A stretch of 64,000 nucleotides of DNA from UBA8199 sp964507045 (GTDB lineage: Bacteria > Verrucomicrobiota > Verrucomicrobiia > Limisphaerales > UBA8199), in contig CAZDOO010000025.1 of assembly GCA_964507045.1 (NCBI GenBank), positions 1 to 64,000 on the forward strand, read 5' to 3'. Every line of letters starts with the position of its first letter. The first letter of the stretch is position 1. Positions 1-9,527 of this stretch are shown here, one piece after another. The notes below the pieces were generated by a model. It did no database searches. It was not told the origin of the DNA and saw only the letters and a program-made list of their open reading frames with translations. A program made the position numbers and the translations under genes.

Positions 1-62
1 AGTTGAACTCGGACATGCTGACCACGCCGGTCATCGCCGAGGAAAGCACGCACGTTTACTAA
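1..62 (+). CDS. C-terminal end of an upstream gene (partial)
   Basis: One open frame runs from the window edge to a TAA at 60-62 and reads LNSDMLTTPVIAEESTHVY. The family cannot be told from 19 residues. The call rests on a clean open frame followed about 57 bp later by a strong hairpin that could terminate a plus-strand transcript. The start lies outside the window. Confidence 0.45.
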   Translation, partial: LNSDMLTTPVIAEESTHVY

Positions 63-118
63 GCGCGCGGAACCCGACGGGAATGAGCCGCCGGTGGGCG
101 GAGTTCCCGGGTGATTGA

Positions 119-157
119 AGCGCCGTCCGGCTTCCAGGCCGGGCGGCGCTGCGTTTT
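119..157 (+). terminator. Probable intrinsic terminator of the upstream gene
   Basis: A 13-bp GC-rich stem (119-131 with 138-150, one G-T pair) has a 6-nt loop ttccag and is followed by gcgtttt. It lies 57 bp after the stop at 62. The T-tract is short, so the call is moderate. Confidence 0.5.
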
Positions 158-201
158 GAGCGGCGCAGAGACCAGCCGTTCAAAGCCCAACTGGGCGGCT
201 T

Positions 202-231
202 GAAAAAGGAAGGGGGCCTCCAGGCCCCCTT
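202..231 (-). terminator. Intrinsic terminator for the minus-strand MFS gene
   Basis: Read on the minus strand, a perfect 9-bp stem aagggggcc/ggccccctt (210-218 with 223-231) with a 4-nt loop is followed by cctttttca. It lies about 80 bp beyond the stop of the MFS gene and back to back with the plus-strand terminator at 119-157. Confidence 0.6.
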
Positions 232-313
232 GCCGGCTTCGCGGGATGCCCTCAACCAAAGGCTGAGGTGGAAGCCATAGGAGCCACAACAGTTATGGCA
301 GTCGTGATTTCTG

Positions 314-1657
314 TCAAGAGCCCCGTTGGGTTTGTTTCACAGTTGGCTTGCGGCAGCAGGCATGGTCGGGTATGGCCATGAAGGCAATCAGGGCGCTGAT
401 CAGCAAGGCTCCGGCGATGACATAGAGCGAGACGGAGGGGTCTCCCGAGAAACCCTTCACCCACACCGGGATGTTGGGTCCAATGTAGCCGCCCAGATTC
501 CCGACCGAATTCACGATGCCGATTCCGGCAGCCGCAGCGGTGCCAGCCAGAAAGGTCGAGGGGACCGGCCAGAAAATGGGCATGGAGCCGATGACGCCCA
601 GCGTGCCGATGGCCAGAAAGGCGATCGCAAGGATCGGGTGGTTGCTGAACACGGCGCTCAACGCGAGCCCCAGGCTGCCGGCGGTCACGTTGAGGACGTA
701 GTGCAGCCGGCGCTCGCCGGTGCGGTCGGAGCTCCGGCTCAGGAAAACCATCCCCACCACCGCCACCGCGTAGGGAATAGCCGTGATCAAGCCAACCCCC
801 AAATAGCCTTTGACTCCCATGGCCTTGACCATGGTCGGCAGCCAGAACGAAATCCCATACAGGCCGATCATGAGGGTAAAATAGATCGCGCACAGGGCAT
901 AAACCCGGCCGCTCTTGAAAGCATCCCGCACCTTGTGTTGATGCTTGTGCCGATCCTCGGCATCGAGGTTCCGGACGAGCAGAGCCTTCTCCTCCGGCCC
1001 CAGCCACTTAGCTTGGGCGATGTTGCTGTCGAGGTAAAACCAAACCCAGATGCCGACCCCTACGGAGGGTAGCCCCTCCGCCAGAAACAGCCACTGCCAG
1101 CCCGCCAGGCCAAGTTTGCCGGAGAGCCCATCCATGATCAGGCCGGAGACGGGATTGCCGAGCACGCCAGCCACGGCAATGGCCGAGACGAACCACGCGG
1201 TCCGCGTGGCGCGCAGCCTCGACGGATACCAGAGGGTCAGGTAGAAAATGATCCCCGGGAAGAAGCCCGCCTCGGCCACGCCTAGCAGAAAGCGCAGCCC
1301 GTAGAAGGCCCATTCGCTTTTGACCCACATCATCGCCGCGGAAAGAATCCCCCAGGAAACCATGATCCGCGCGATCCACGTCCGGGCGCCGAACTTCTTC
1401 AGCAGGAGGTTGCTGGGGACCTCAAACAAAAAATAGCCGATGAAGAATATGCCCGCGCCGATGCCGAAAGCCGCATCGCTCAAAGCCAGGTCCTGGAGCA
1501 TCTGCAGTTTCGCGAAGCCCACATTGACCCGGTCGAGGTAGGCGAGGATATAACAGAGGAAGAGAAAGGGAAGCAGCCGCCAGTCCACCTTGGAGTAGGT
1601 ACGGGCTTCGAGACTCGGAGCCTCGGCAGCAGTTGCAGCGGCCAGGGGCGGATTCAT
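314..1657 (-). CDS. MFS transporter, anion:cation symporter (ACS) type
   Basis: This is a 447-residue inner-membrane permease, the usual length for 12-helix MFS proteins. The first helix region reads LPFLFLCYILAYLDRVNVGFA, and the DRVNVGFAKLQM stretch is typical of ACS-family importers of organic acids and sugar acids such as tartrate, phthalate and hexuronates (family knowledge). ATG 1657 is chosen because the 52 residues upstream in frame are Pro/Gly/Arg-rich and unlike the family. The protein ends in a short cytoplasmic tail. It lies downstream of the LuxR-type regulator on the same strand (197-bp gap), so co-regulation is plausible. The substrate cannot be read from the sequence; a sugar acid from polysaccharide breakdown would fit the neighbourhood. 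Confidence 0.88.
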   Translation of the reverse strand: MNPPLAAATAAEAPSLEARTYSKVDWRLLPFLFLCYILAYLDRVNVGFAKLQMLQDLALSDAAFGIGAGIFFIGYFLFEVPSNLLLKKFGARTWIARIMVSWGILSAAMMWVKSEWAFYGLRFLLGVAEAGFFPGIIFYLTLWYPSRLRATRTAWFVSAIAVAGVLGNPVSGLIMDGLSGKLGLAGWQWLFLAEGLPSVGVGIWVWFYLDSNIAQAKWLGPEEKALLVRNLDAEDRHKHQHKVRDAFKSGRVYALCAIYFTLMIGLYGISFWLPTMVKAMGVKGYLGVGLITAIPYAVAVVGMVFLSRSSDRTGERRLHYVLNVTAGSLGLALSAVFSNHPILAIAFLAIGTLGVIGSMPIFWPVPSTFLAGTAAAAGIGIVNSVGNLGGYIGPNIPVWVKGFSGDPSVSLYVIAGALLISALIAFMAIPDHACCRKPTVKQTQRGS

Positions 1658-1854
1658 GTGCGGTCTTGTAGGGCATTGCGCGCCGGATAGCAAGGAGCCA
1701 GAAGGGTGCGGTCCCCCGCCGCCTGCGGGAACCTCCACGCGTGGGCCAGCTCGCGCCGTCCCTGCAATCGCGGGGTCACCACGGCATCCCCGCCCGGTGT
1801 CTGCACCTGGCATCGGAGCCCTCGATGCGACGGCGGCCTGGTTCCCGCACGCAG

Positions 1855-3138
1855 TTACTTGTGCAGGAACTTCACGGCGGCTTCGGTGCGGTTGTGGGCG
1901 CCGAGCTTGTCCAGGATGTTCCGCACGTGTTCGTGGACGGTATAGATGCTGATGCCAAGCCGATCGGCAATCTCTTTGTCCGGATGCCCTTGGCTGAGCA
2001 GGCCCAGCACTTCGTGCTCGCGCTGGGTCAAACTCGCCAAATGACGGGCGGAGCCGCCGACTGGCATCGCAGCCACGCTATCCTTGAAGTACTGCCATGC
2101 CGCGGAAGCCATCGGCTCTCCCGGTGGCGGCCCCTGTTTCAGCCACGACCGGATCGGCTCGAGGAAATGCGTTGGCCCGGTGCGCCGTAACAAATAGGTG
2201 CCGGCTCCACCGGGAGTTCGCCGGAATAGTTCCTCGCTGTCCTCGTAAACGGAATAGAGCAACCCGGCCACTTCGGGAGCCGCCGCTTTCAGCTCTTCAA
2301 GGCAGGCTGCGCCGGTCCGGTCTGAGAGGTTCTGACTGACGAGCACAAGCTGAGCAGAGCCTGGCCGCAGGCCCCGCAACGCCTCCTCCGCACTCGCGAA
2401 AGCCGCGACACAACACAATCCATCCATCTGGTTAAGGCACCATTCCAATGCCCGCCGGATCTGGGCGTCTGATTCGGCAATCGCCACCCGGAAGCCGGCG
2501 CTGGCCTGCTGGAGGGGCTCGCCGGGTGACAACGCAGCCGCGCGGCTCAAGGTGTGGATGGTTGTGTAGGTCCAGGCCAAAGGAACGTCAAGCCAATGGA
2601 ATGCCACCGTAAGCTCACGGGCGAACCGCCGGTTGGCCGCTTCCCATCCCTGGCGGACGACGGCCTGATAGATGCGCGATGCGCGGCGGGCGGCCTGCCG
2701 ATAGCTGTTTGTTCCCAGCGGGAAGTAATGACCGATTCCCCCGTGATCCACCCACACCGAAAGCTCCCGGGGTGTCGCCGGCTGAAGGCTCATCGTGTAT
2801 TCCCGGTAGATCAACCTTTGTGCCCAGTAGTCGCTGTCGAGCTTGTCGGCGCTGACCTGCGCCGCGGCATTCTTCCAGCCGTGTGTTACCAGTGCCTGGT
2901 ACAGCTCGCAGGCTTCAGCCGCCGCCGCGTTGCGACCGCTCGACCGCAAAGCAAATGTCCTCCGTTTACCCAGATGCTGGATCTTCACCGACCAATTGCG
3001 AACCTCGCGGAGTTCGCCCCTATAGGTGTAGCAAGGTTTGAACAGGCGTCCGCGCCAGTAAGCGGGCTCGTGCTTGGACCCCGCCGCCAAGGCGGTACCG
3101 GCGGTCAACGACGCCTGTCTTGGACACTTCTTAGACAC
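1855..3138 (-). CDS. LuxR-type regulator with degenerate receiver and duplicated N-terminal integrase-arm-like domain
   Basis: The protein has 427 residues and a GTG start. Residues 366-424 are a NarL/LuxR helix-turn-helix (SLTQREHEVLGLLSQG ... DKEIADRLGIS ... VHEHVRNILDKLGAHNR). Residues 215-335 look like a receiver, but the phospho-acceptor position is Ser268 (LVLVSQNLSD) and the conserved Lys is Arg318, so it is probably not phosphorylated in the normal way. Residues 27-90 and 104-167 are two related copies of a module (YWRGRLF...WSVKIQHLGKRRTF...LY..LV.HGWKNAA and YWAQRLI...SVWVDHGGIGHYFPLGT...IY..VVRQGWEAA). The module resembles the arm-DNA-binding domain of tyrosine integrases (recollection, not searched). 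It is divergent from the pseudopilin gene at 3266 and lies upstream of the MFS gene. Confidence 0.8.
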   Translation of the reverse strand: MSKKCPRQASLTAGTALAAGSKHEPAYWRGRLFKPCYTYRGELREVRNWSVKIQHLGKRRTFALRSSGRNAAAAEACELYQALVTHGWKNAAAQVSADKLDSDYWAQRLIYREYTMSLQPATPRELSVWVDHGGIGHYFPLGTNSYRQAARRASRIYQAVVRQGWEAANRRFARELTVAFHWLDVPLAWTYTTIHTLSRAAALSPGEPLQQASAGFRVAIAESDAQIRRALEWCLNQMDGLCCVAAFASAEEALRGLRPGSAQLVLVSQNLSDRTGAACLEELKAAAPEVAGLLYSVYEDSEELFRRTPGGAGTYLLRRTGPTHFLEPIRSWLKQGPPPGEPMASAAWQYFKDSVAAMPVGGSARHLASLTQREHEVLGLLSQGHPDKEIADRLGISIYTVHEHVRNILDKLGAHNRTEAAVKFLHK

Positions 3139-3265
3139 CAGCTTCTTCTACCGCGCCGGCCTTTACCCGGCAAGCAGATAAACCAGACCGTCAACCTTCG
3201 GCACCGCTTCCTTACCACCCCTAGAACATGTTATTGAAAAACCGAGCGCGAAAGCGGAGAGTATT

Positions 3266-4096
3266 ATGGTTAATTACTGCCACGCTGCGCGTATGCATTC
3301 AGATAGAGCTAGAACAGTGACTGAGCGGCAAGCCTTGAAGGATAAGGCCTCTCAAGGCTTTACTTTGATCGAGCTGCTGGTGGTGATCGCCATCATCGCC
3401 ATTCTGGCCGCCTTGTTGCTTCCGGCCTTGGCCAAGTCCAAGGAGAAGGCCTTGCGCATCTCCTGCATGAATAACGAGAAGCAGCTCATGCTGGCCAGCA
3501 TGATGTATTCGGATGACGACTCCAAAGGGGCCTTTGCCAACACGCAGGACGACGGGGACGATGACGCGACGTGGGCCTACGACACCGGCTACGTTCGCAA
3601 CATCAAGAGCTATCTTTGTCCCTCGACGCAGAACTTCGTTCGCACCAACCTGTTCAAGAACTCAAACACCCAGCAGATTACGGTGTACGATCTTAGCTAT
3701 GCCGCCGGCTGCAAACTGAAGCTGACGGGCACGAGTTACGAGATCTTCTCTTTTTGGGGTTACAGCAGGCTGTATAAACCAGACGACCCGAATTTTCCCT
3801 CCATGCGGAAGACGCGCACCAACGTCCAGAACTGGCGCTACCACTGGAAGTCGGGCCCTTATTCATACCTCAACGGCTATATCGGAACTGTCGGGGGGCC
3901 TTCGAAGGCGTGCATGTTTCTCGATGCCGATTCCGGTTATGCCGGCACGCGGAACAACATCCCCGATCCGGTTGACAACCACGGGGCGGACGGCGGCAAT
4001 GTCTCCTTCTGCGACGGCCACGCCGAGTTTGTCTCCGCAAAGCCGGAATCGAAGTACATCACCATGATTTACCTTGCCACCGATGCCGACCCTTGA
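3266..4096 (+). CDS. Prepilin-type N-terminal cleavage/methylation protein, DUF1559-like
   Basis: This 276-residue protein has the type IV pilin/pseudopilin head GFTLIELLVVIAIIAILAALLLPALAKSKEKA (residues about 31-62), cut by a prepilin peptidase after the Gly. The long beta-rich body ends with NHGADGGNVSFCDGHAEF, close to the H-X9-DG motif of the abundant Verrucomicrobia/Planctomycetes DUF1559 family. A 30-residue hydrophilic leader precedes the cleavage site. ATG 3266 has a ggagag ribosome site, and ATG 3293 is the alternative. Such proteins are surface or secretion-system pseudopilins of unclear function. The next gene overlaps its stop, which implies coupled translation. Confidence 0.85.
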   Translation: MVNYCHAARMHSDRARTVTERQALKDKASQGFTLIELLVVIAIIAILAALLLPALAKSKEKALRISCMNNEKQLMLASMMYSDDDSKGAFANTQDDGDDDATWAYDTGYVRNIKSYLCPSTQNFVRTNLFKNSNTQQITVYDLSYAAGCKLKLTGTSYEIFSFWGYSRLYKPDDPNFPSMRKTRTNVQNWRYHWKSGPYSYLNGYIGTVGGPSKACMFLDADSGYAGTRNNIPDPVDNHGADGGNVSFCDGHAEFVSAKPESKYITMIYLATDADP

Positions 4097-4517
4097 ACAC
4101 AACCAGACGGGCCTGTTAGCCGCGCCATTCCTGCCGACCCGGGCAAAGCTTGGATGGGCGGGGTTGGCGGTGTGGTTGGTCGCCCTGGTGCTGATGGCAA
4201 CGGCGTGTAAGAAGGCCGCCGGGCTCGACGCGATGGATTCAGATGCCAATGGTTATTTGTGCCTCAAATGCGGCGTGAAATTATACACTGACCGGTCGGT
4301 GTTCATCGGGCCGCAGTGTCCTAAATGCCAGCAGGAATCACTCATGGATGTGGTCGGCTACGAATGCCCGAAGGACCATCACCTGACAGTTCGGCCCAAG
4401 AGAGGCGATAACAAGCCGCTGGCTTGCGAACAGTGCCAGGGGCCGCTGGTCAACGCCATGCGCGCGCCGCGCGAACAGGATCTGAAGGCATGGGGCGCGA
4501 CAAAGACCGGGCCGTAG
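4083..4517 (+). CDS. Membrane-anchored or lipoprotein-like zinc-ribbon protein
   Basis: The start at ATG 4083 overlaps the stop of the pseudopilin gene by 14 bp (TTG 4074 is possible). The 144-residue product has one hydrophobic segment (GWAGLAVWLVALVLMATAC) ending in Cys, which could be a lipid-attachment Cys although the n-region is long. The exported part carries paired cysteines CLKCG, CPKC, C and CEQC, consistent with two small zinc-ribbon knuckles. No enzymatic motif is visible. Overlap with the pseudopilin gene suggests the two products act together. Confidence 0.7.
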   Translation: MPTLEHNQTGLLAAPFLPTRAKLGWAGLAVWLVALVLMATACKKAAGLDAMDSDANGYLCLKCGVKLYTDRSVFIGPQCPKCQQESLMDVVGYECPKDHHLTVRPKRGDNKPLACEQCQGPLVNAMRAPREQDLKAWGATKTGP

Positions 4518-4659
4518 AATGCGCGCTAAAGAATTGTCCGTTAGACTGGAACTTAAGACGATCAAACTGAAATCTTGCCAAGCGACTGAACGCGAAGGCG
4601 CCCTTTGTGCGGCGGGTGCCGCAAAGTAGTAACTTGAAGTAACTGGATTGGAGAGAACA

Positions 4660-6660
4660 ATGAAAAGAACTATTCTTATTACCCTGGCTCTAACGGTGGC
4701 AGGCATTGCCGGCGCGGCAACGGTCAATATCCCCTCAGGACTAACCGGCTTATGGCGCTTCCAGAACACTACTAATCTTGCCGCCGCGACGGTCGGCAGC
4801 GACATCATGTTCTCCAATGCCGTCTATGGTGGCTGGTTCGTGGCGGAATGTTGGACGGACATAGGCGGCGAGGGATGGCTCTCAAGGTATGGCGATAATC
4901 TTATGTTCCAGGAGTCGAGCTGGAACTACATGGCGATCAACCCCAATTTCACCGCCAACGGCGGCGGCAGCTACGTAAATGAGTACACGGTTGCCATAGA
5001 TTATAAGCAAACAATGCTCAGATACGGTTCTAATAGTCTGTTTCAGACTTCGCGCAATGGCACTGGCAGTGACGGCGATCTGTGGCTTAAAGGGACGAAT
5101 CTCAATGCCCTAGTCATTGGCGCAAGCGATATTGGTTTTTCAACTGCGACCTTTGACGGAAATGATAAGTGGCACAGAATTGTATGGTCCGTTGACAATG
5201 GTAACTTCTTCAGAGTCTATGTTGACGGCACCCTCTTCCTCGACGGCACACCCCAGACTGTTGATGGCAGGTACTCCCTGTATCCGGATCGGTTCAATCT
5301 TTTCGCCGACGATACTTGGGATGATTTGTGGGGCTACGTCGGCACGGCAGCGACATGGAATCGCGCTTTGACCTCCGCGGAAGTGGCCGCCATGGGCGGT
5401 TGGGTTGACGGCGCTGCGACGCCGACGCCGCTCGTTTACAACAATACTCCGGAAGTTGTTTCCGTGTCGCCTGCCAATGGCGCAACCAACGTTGCTCCTG
5501 ACTTTGCCTATCAGGCCTTCATCTTCGACCCCGTTAAGCTGGTTAATAGAACCAACGTTCAACTGCTGCTCGATGGGGTTCCAGTGACACCGGTTGTTTC
5601 AGGCCCCGAGGCCTCCGTCTTTGTGAAATTCTCCGCAGGCGGCGTGCTCCGGAACGGCTCCACACACACGTACACGCTGATTGTTAGCGCGGGCGGCATC
5701 TATGCTACGAATGAAACAACCTTCACGGTACAGAACAGCACCTATGCTAACTATGAATGGCGCTTCACCCAGGGCGATCTAACGGCGGATTTGGGAGATG
5801 GTGTCATGGAATACACCGACGAGACGACCCCCAGCATCACCTCCTTTGGAACCACCGACGGCAGCACGCTCCCCCATATCAATGGCCGCCCGGCAAAGTA
5901 CATGCACGTGCCGGCGTTCACGGATGCGCTGGGTGGTTACCTGCTTACTTTCACCAGCACCGGCCCGAATGGTGGCGGCGACTACATCAATCGTTATTCC
6001 ATTCTCTTTGATGCGCTGGTTCCTGCGCCATTGAGCTGGACCCCGTTCTTCCAAACCGATCCGCTTAATACGCCGTCCAATGATGCGGATTTCTACTTGA
6101 AGGCGGATGGTTCCATCGGCATCGCCGAAATCGGCTATTCAAGTGCCGGTGTTATAACGCCGAATGCCTGGTATCGGGTGGCGTTTGTGGCCGATTTGCA
6201 GGCCGGCACCGTGAAGTATTACGTGAATGGCACCAATGTTGTGTCCGGCACATCCGGCCTGGATGGCAGATACGGTCTGTATTCAAACGCGGACTATGGT
6301 CCCGACCTGCTGCTTTTTAATGAAAACGATACCCCGGGCGGGGCTAAGGAAACCCACGAGCTGTACGTCAGCAGCGTGGCGTTCACCGATAAGGTGCTCA
6401 GTGCGGCCGATCTCGCGGCACTTGGCGGGCCCAGTGCGGACGGAATCCTGGTCCCGAGCTTCACGTCCCAGCCAACCATGGCAATCCGCACATCCGGTGG
6501 TGGCGCAACAATCTCCTGGTCCGCCGGTCTTATCGGCTTCGCGCTGGAACAGGCCGAAAGCCTGACCTCCCCGCAATGGGTGCCTGTATCCGGTGTCACC
6601 AATAACGCCGTGGTGGTCTCGACGGGCAGCGCTGCCAAGTTCTTCCGCCTGGTCAAGTAG
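4660..6660 (+). CDS. Secreted protein with two LamG/concanavalin-like domains
   Basis: The ATG at 4660 follows a ggagag ribosome site 5 bp upstream. The product has 666 residues. Residues 1-20 are a signal peptide (MKRTILITLALTVAGIAGAA). Residues about 22-250 form a LamG-like jelly roll (GLTGLWRFQNTTNL ... VYVDGTLFLDG ... TAATWNRALTSAEVAAMGG). Residues about 265-350 are an SbsA-type Ig-like domain (VSVSPANGATNVAP). Residues about 355-590 are a second LamG (WYRVAFVADLQ ... YYVNGTNVV ... VAFTDKVLSAADLAALGG). The last 60 residues (ISWSAGLIGFALEQAESLTSPQW ... KFFRLVK) match a C-terminal module shared with other secreted proteins here. The role is probably carbohydrate binding or adhesion at the surface. 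Confidence 0.8.
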   Translation: MKRTILITLALTVAGIAGAATVNIPSGLTGLWRFQNTTNLAAATVGSDIMFSNAVYGGWFVAECWTDIGGEGWLSRYGDNLMFQESSWNYMAINPNFTANGGGSYVNEYTVAIDYKQTMLRYGSNSLFQTSRNGTGSDGDLWLKGTNLNALVIGASDIGFSTATFDGNDKWHRIVWSVDNGNFFRVYVDGTLFLDGTPQTVDGRYSLYPDRFNLFADDTWDDLWGYVGTAATWNRALTSAEVAAMGGWVDGAATPTPLVYNNTPEVVSVSPANGATNVAPDFAYQAFIFDPVKLVNRTNVQLLLDGVPVTPVVSGPEASVFVKFSAGGVLRNGSTHTYTLIVSAGGIYATNETTFTVQNSTYANYEWRFTQGDLTADLGDGVMEYTDETTPSITSFGTTDGSTLPHINGRPAKYMHVPAFTDALGGYLLTFTSTGPNGGGDYINRYSILFDALVPAPLSWTPFFQTDPLNTPSNDADFYLKADGSIGIAEIGYSSAGVITPNAWYRVAFVADLQAGTVKYYVNGTNVVSGTSGLDGRYGLYSNADYGPDLLLFNENDTPGGAKETHELYVSSVAFTDKVLSAADLAALGGPSADGILVPSFTSQPTMAIRTSGGGATISWSAGLIGFALEQAESLTSPQWVPVSGVTNNAVVVSTGSAAKFFRLVK

Positions 6661-6725
6661 CGAAAGACCGTCCGCGCACAGTGATGGCCCCATTGCCGGG
6701 GAAGCCGGGACGGCGATTTGAAGAA

Positions 6726-9296
6726 ATGACACGCCCGGTTCGCAAGTTTGGGGGATTGGGGCTGAGCCTGTCCGTTGTGGTGCTTTGGGCGGGCTCAGCC
6801 CTTTGTGCCCAGCTCCCGCTCGGGTCGGTCAAGTACTTCAACCCGTATCAGAACCCGACCAACTGGGGCGGATGGGGATCGGCGATCTACCAGGGCTCGG
6901 GCGCTGTGGTGCGCAATGTCAGCGGCACCGTGCCGGTGGACAACGTCGGCGGCACGCAGGCGCTGGTGCTTGATGCCGTCAACCCGCCCGGGGCCTGGTG
7001 GAACGTGCTTTTCAAGGTCAGCGGGAATTCCCTCAACTTCCTGCGCACCGGCACCAATCCCGCCGTGCACCTGCGCCTCAAATGGGGCGCCATCCCGACC
7101 AACAACGCCTGGAACATGATCGTCCAGGTCGAAGGCGCCCAGTGCCTCTTGAATGCCTACGTTACCGCTTCGACCTCAGTCTGGCAGGACATTTACATTC
7201 CAGCCTCGGACTTCAAAGCGGCCAAGCCGAACGTGGACCTGACACATGTCTGGGCCATCAGCCTGGTGGCTGCGGGCAACTACCGGGACCATTGTGTGCT
7301 GGACATTGCCGCGCTGGACCTCGTCCCCTCGGCGACTCAACTGGCATACAGGGAGTTCGTGAAGGTGAATCAGGTGGGTTACACCCCGCTCATGGGAACC
7401 AAGCTCGGGGTTGTGAGCTGGGAACCTGGCACCCTGGCCAATCCGCCCACGACGTTTCAGGTCGTCAATGTCACCAATAGCCAGGTCGTGTTCACCGGGG
7501 CGTTGACCCGGTTCGTCGCCCCCGCCATTTGGCAGGCGCCCGGATGGACCTTGGATGGCGACACGAACTACCAAGCCAACTTTGGAGCACTGCGCACGCC
7601 CGGCACTTACCGGCTGGAAATCCCCGCACTGGGAGCCCAGTCGGCCAATTTTGTCGTCGCGACGAACGCGTATCAGGGGCTCTTCCGCGATGCGCTTCGC
7701 TTCTTCTATTACTCGCGTTCCGGGGTGCCCATCGCGGCACCGTTTGCCGAAGGCTACACCCGCGCCGCGCTTTACGCCAACAACACGAACGCGATCTACA
7801 ACTACTCCCCCGCCTATGGTCACTTCAACTTTGGCGCCAACACCAACCGCAACGTTCTCGGGTGCTGGTTCGACGCGGGCGACACGCATGTGGACGTCCC
7901 CAATACCGCCACGGCCTGCTGGTTTCTGCTCGAAGCCCTGCGCGATTTTGGCGGCTGCGTGCCGGCTTATGGCTTGAACCTGCCGGAATCCAACCCCCAG
8001 CAAAGCGACCTCGTGCCCTTGATTGGCTGGGGGTTGGATTGGCTAAAGCGGATGCAGAACGCCAATGGCAGCGTGCACCAGTATGTGCTGGCCAACGCGA
8101 ATGGCACCGCCCAGCAGGTGTCCGACATCAGCTCCTTCGCCACCGCCTGTGCTGCCGCCGTTTTCGCCAAGGCTTATGTCGTGCTCGGCGGCGCGCTCCC
8201 TCCAACGGAGAGCGCGGACCTGCTCGCCCGCGCGCAACTGGCCTGGTCCTGGCTCCAGGCCAATGCGAACATGGTCCAGCCCCGGCTCGCGCTCCAAAAC
8301 GGCGTTGATCCCGGCGCGGATGACACCTCCTGGGGAGACGCGACTTACGACCACCGCTGCCGCGCCCTGGCGGCGGTCGAGTTGTTCGAGGCCACCGGCC
8401 AGGCGTCGTTCAACACCTACTTTGTGGGCCAGTTCAACCAGAATGGCGGGTCGCCGATCAACGGCACGGTGTTCGGCGGGAACCAGACCGGCTACGGCAG
8501 CGACAACGTCCTGAGCTATCTGAACCACGCGCTGAACTTCGCGTTTATGGATTACGCCCGCAGCGCCCGCGCGGTGGACGCGACCACGCAGGCCACCCTG
8601 AAGAGCGCGTTCCTTCACCAGGCGGATGTCCTGACCAATTACACCGCTTGCTCGGGGTACCGGATCCCAATGCTCTATCCGTATCATCTGTTTTGGGGGT
8701 CAAGCGGAGGTGTGTTGGCGCCCTCGGCGATCGTGCTGGCCCGTGCCTTCGAATGGACCGGCAACACCAACTACCATGAGGCTGCCCTCCAGGCCCTCCA
8801 CTTCATCTGCGGGCGCAACCCGGTCAACCGCGTCTTTGTCAGCGGGTATGGCGATTACCAGCACAGCTCGGACTTCTATTCGCAATTCTGGACCAATCTC
8901 CTGCAACTGCCGCCCGGCTACCTCGGCGGCAACATCCATGTGGATGGCTCCGCCAAGCCGGTCGTCGAATATCCCTGGAAGCGGTTCATTAACACGCAGG
9001 ACGCCGACATGACCGAACCGGGTGTGTACTGGAATTCCGCCTTTGCCTGGCTGGCTGGTTATGCTGTGAACGATGCGACTCTGCCCGAATTGAGCAATAC
9101 CTCCGTGCCAAGCGGCTTCAGTCTTTCCTGGCCGCTCCGGTCGGCGCCTTTTGCCCTCTACCGCGCCACGAATCTGGTTCCGCCTGTCAATTGGTCCCTC
9201 GTCACCAACCGCCCGGCCAGTTCAAATGGAACCTGTACTGTGGTGCTGCCGACGAACAGCACCTGGGCCGGCTTCTATCGCCTGCAGGTCCCGTAA
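6726..9296 (+). CDS. Glycoside hydrolase family 9 (cellulase/endoglucanase-like)
   Basis: From ATG 6726 the product has 856 residues and a signal peptide (LGLSLSVVVLWAGSALCA); ATG 6681 adds 15 residues. Residues about 25-195 look like a beta-sandwich carbohydrate-binding region. About 210-310 is the CelD_N Ig-like domain (VKVNQVGYTPLMGTKLGVV). The catalytic (alpha/alpha)6 barrel follows. It has the GH9 base motif WFDAGD (Asp near residue 383), the late motif ICGRNPVNRVFVSGYG and the proton donor region DMTEPGVYWNSAFAWLAGY (Glu near 763). The 60-residue tail (FALYRATNLVPPVNWSLV ... FYRLQVP) is the shared C-terminal module. GH9 members cut beta-glucans; the exact substrate is not known here. 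Confidence 0.88.
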   Translation: MTRPVRKFGGLGLSLSVVVLWAGSALCAQLPLGSVKYFNPYQNPTNWGGWGSAIYQGSGAVVRNVSGTVPVDNVGGTQALVLDAVNPPGAWWNVLFKVSGNSLNFLRTGTNPAVHLRLKWGAIPTNNAWNMIVQVEGAQCLLNAYVTASTSVWQDIYIPASDFKAAKPNVDLTHVWAISLVAAGNYRDHCVLDIAALDLVPSATQLAYREFVKVNQVGYTPLMGTKLGVVSWEPGTLANPPTTFQVVNVTNSQVVFTGALTRFVAPAIWQAPGWTLDGDTNYQANFGALRTPGTYRLEIPALGAQSANFVVATNAYQGLFRDALRFFYYSRSGVPIAAPFAEGYTRAALYANNTNAIYNYSPAYGHFNFGANTNRNVLGCWFDAGDTHVDVPNTATACWFLLEALRDFGGCVPAYGLNLPESNPQQSDLVPLIGWGLDWLKRMQNANGSVHQYVLANANGTAQQVSDISSFATACAAAVFAKAYVVLGGALPPTESADLLARAQLAWSWLQANANMVQPRLALQNGVDPGADDTSWGDATYDHRCRALAAVELFEATGQASFNTYFVGQFNQNGGSPINGTVFGGNQTGYGSDNVLSYLNHALNFAFMDYARSARAVDATTQATLKSAFLHQADVLTNYTACSGYRIPMLYPYHLFWGSSGGVLAPSAIVLARAFEWTGNTNYHEAALQALHFICGRNPVNRVFVSGYGDYQHSSDFYSQFWTNLLQLPPGYLGGNIHVDGSAKPVVEYPWKRFINTQDADMTEPGVYWNSAFAWLAGYAVNDATLPELSNTSVPSGFSLSWPLRSAPFALYRATNLVPPVNWSLVTNRPASSNGTCTVVLPTNSTWAGFYRLQVP

Positions 9297-9446
9297 GCCT
9301 TACGGTCGGTTGGCAAGCGTAACGGCGAGCGGAGCCTGGAGCCTTTCGAGTCGGAACCGGGCGTTTCTCGACACCCCCCACCCCAAGTTCGGCCGGACTC
9401 CCTCTCCGGGGCCTAGTCCTGGCACCAGCACACCGCCGTAGTCCCG

Positions 9447-9527
9447 CCGTATCCTCACCGTCTCCTCACCGTAGTACCTCTGATAGCCTATCAGAGGTAC
9501 TACGGTGAGGAGACGGTGAGGATACGG
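9447..9527. repeat. Perfect 39-bp inverted repeat with 3-nt loop
   Basis: Bases 9447-9485 are exactly complementary to 9489-9527 around the loop gcc. The element lies between the convergent stops of the GH9 gene (9296) and the minus-strand operon (9605). It can fold on either strand and would suit a bidirectional terminator or mRNA-stabilising hairpin, but there is no T-tract. Confidence 0.85.
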
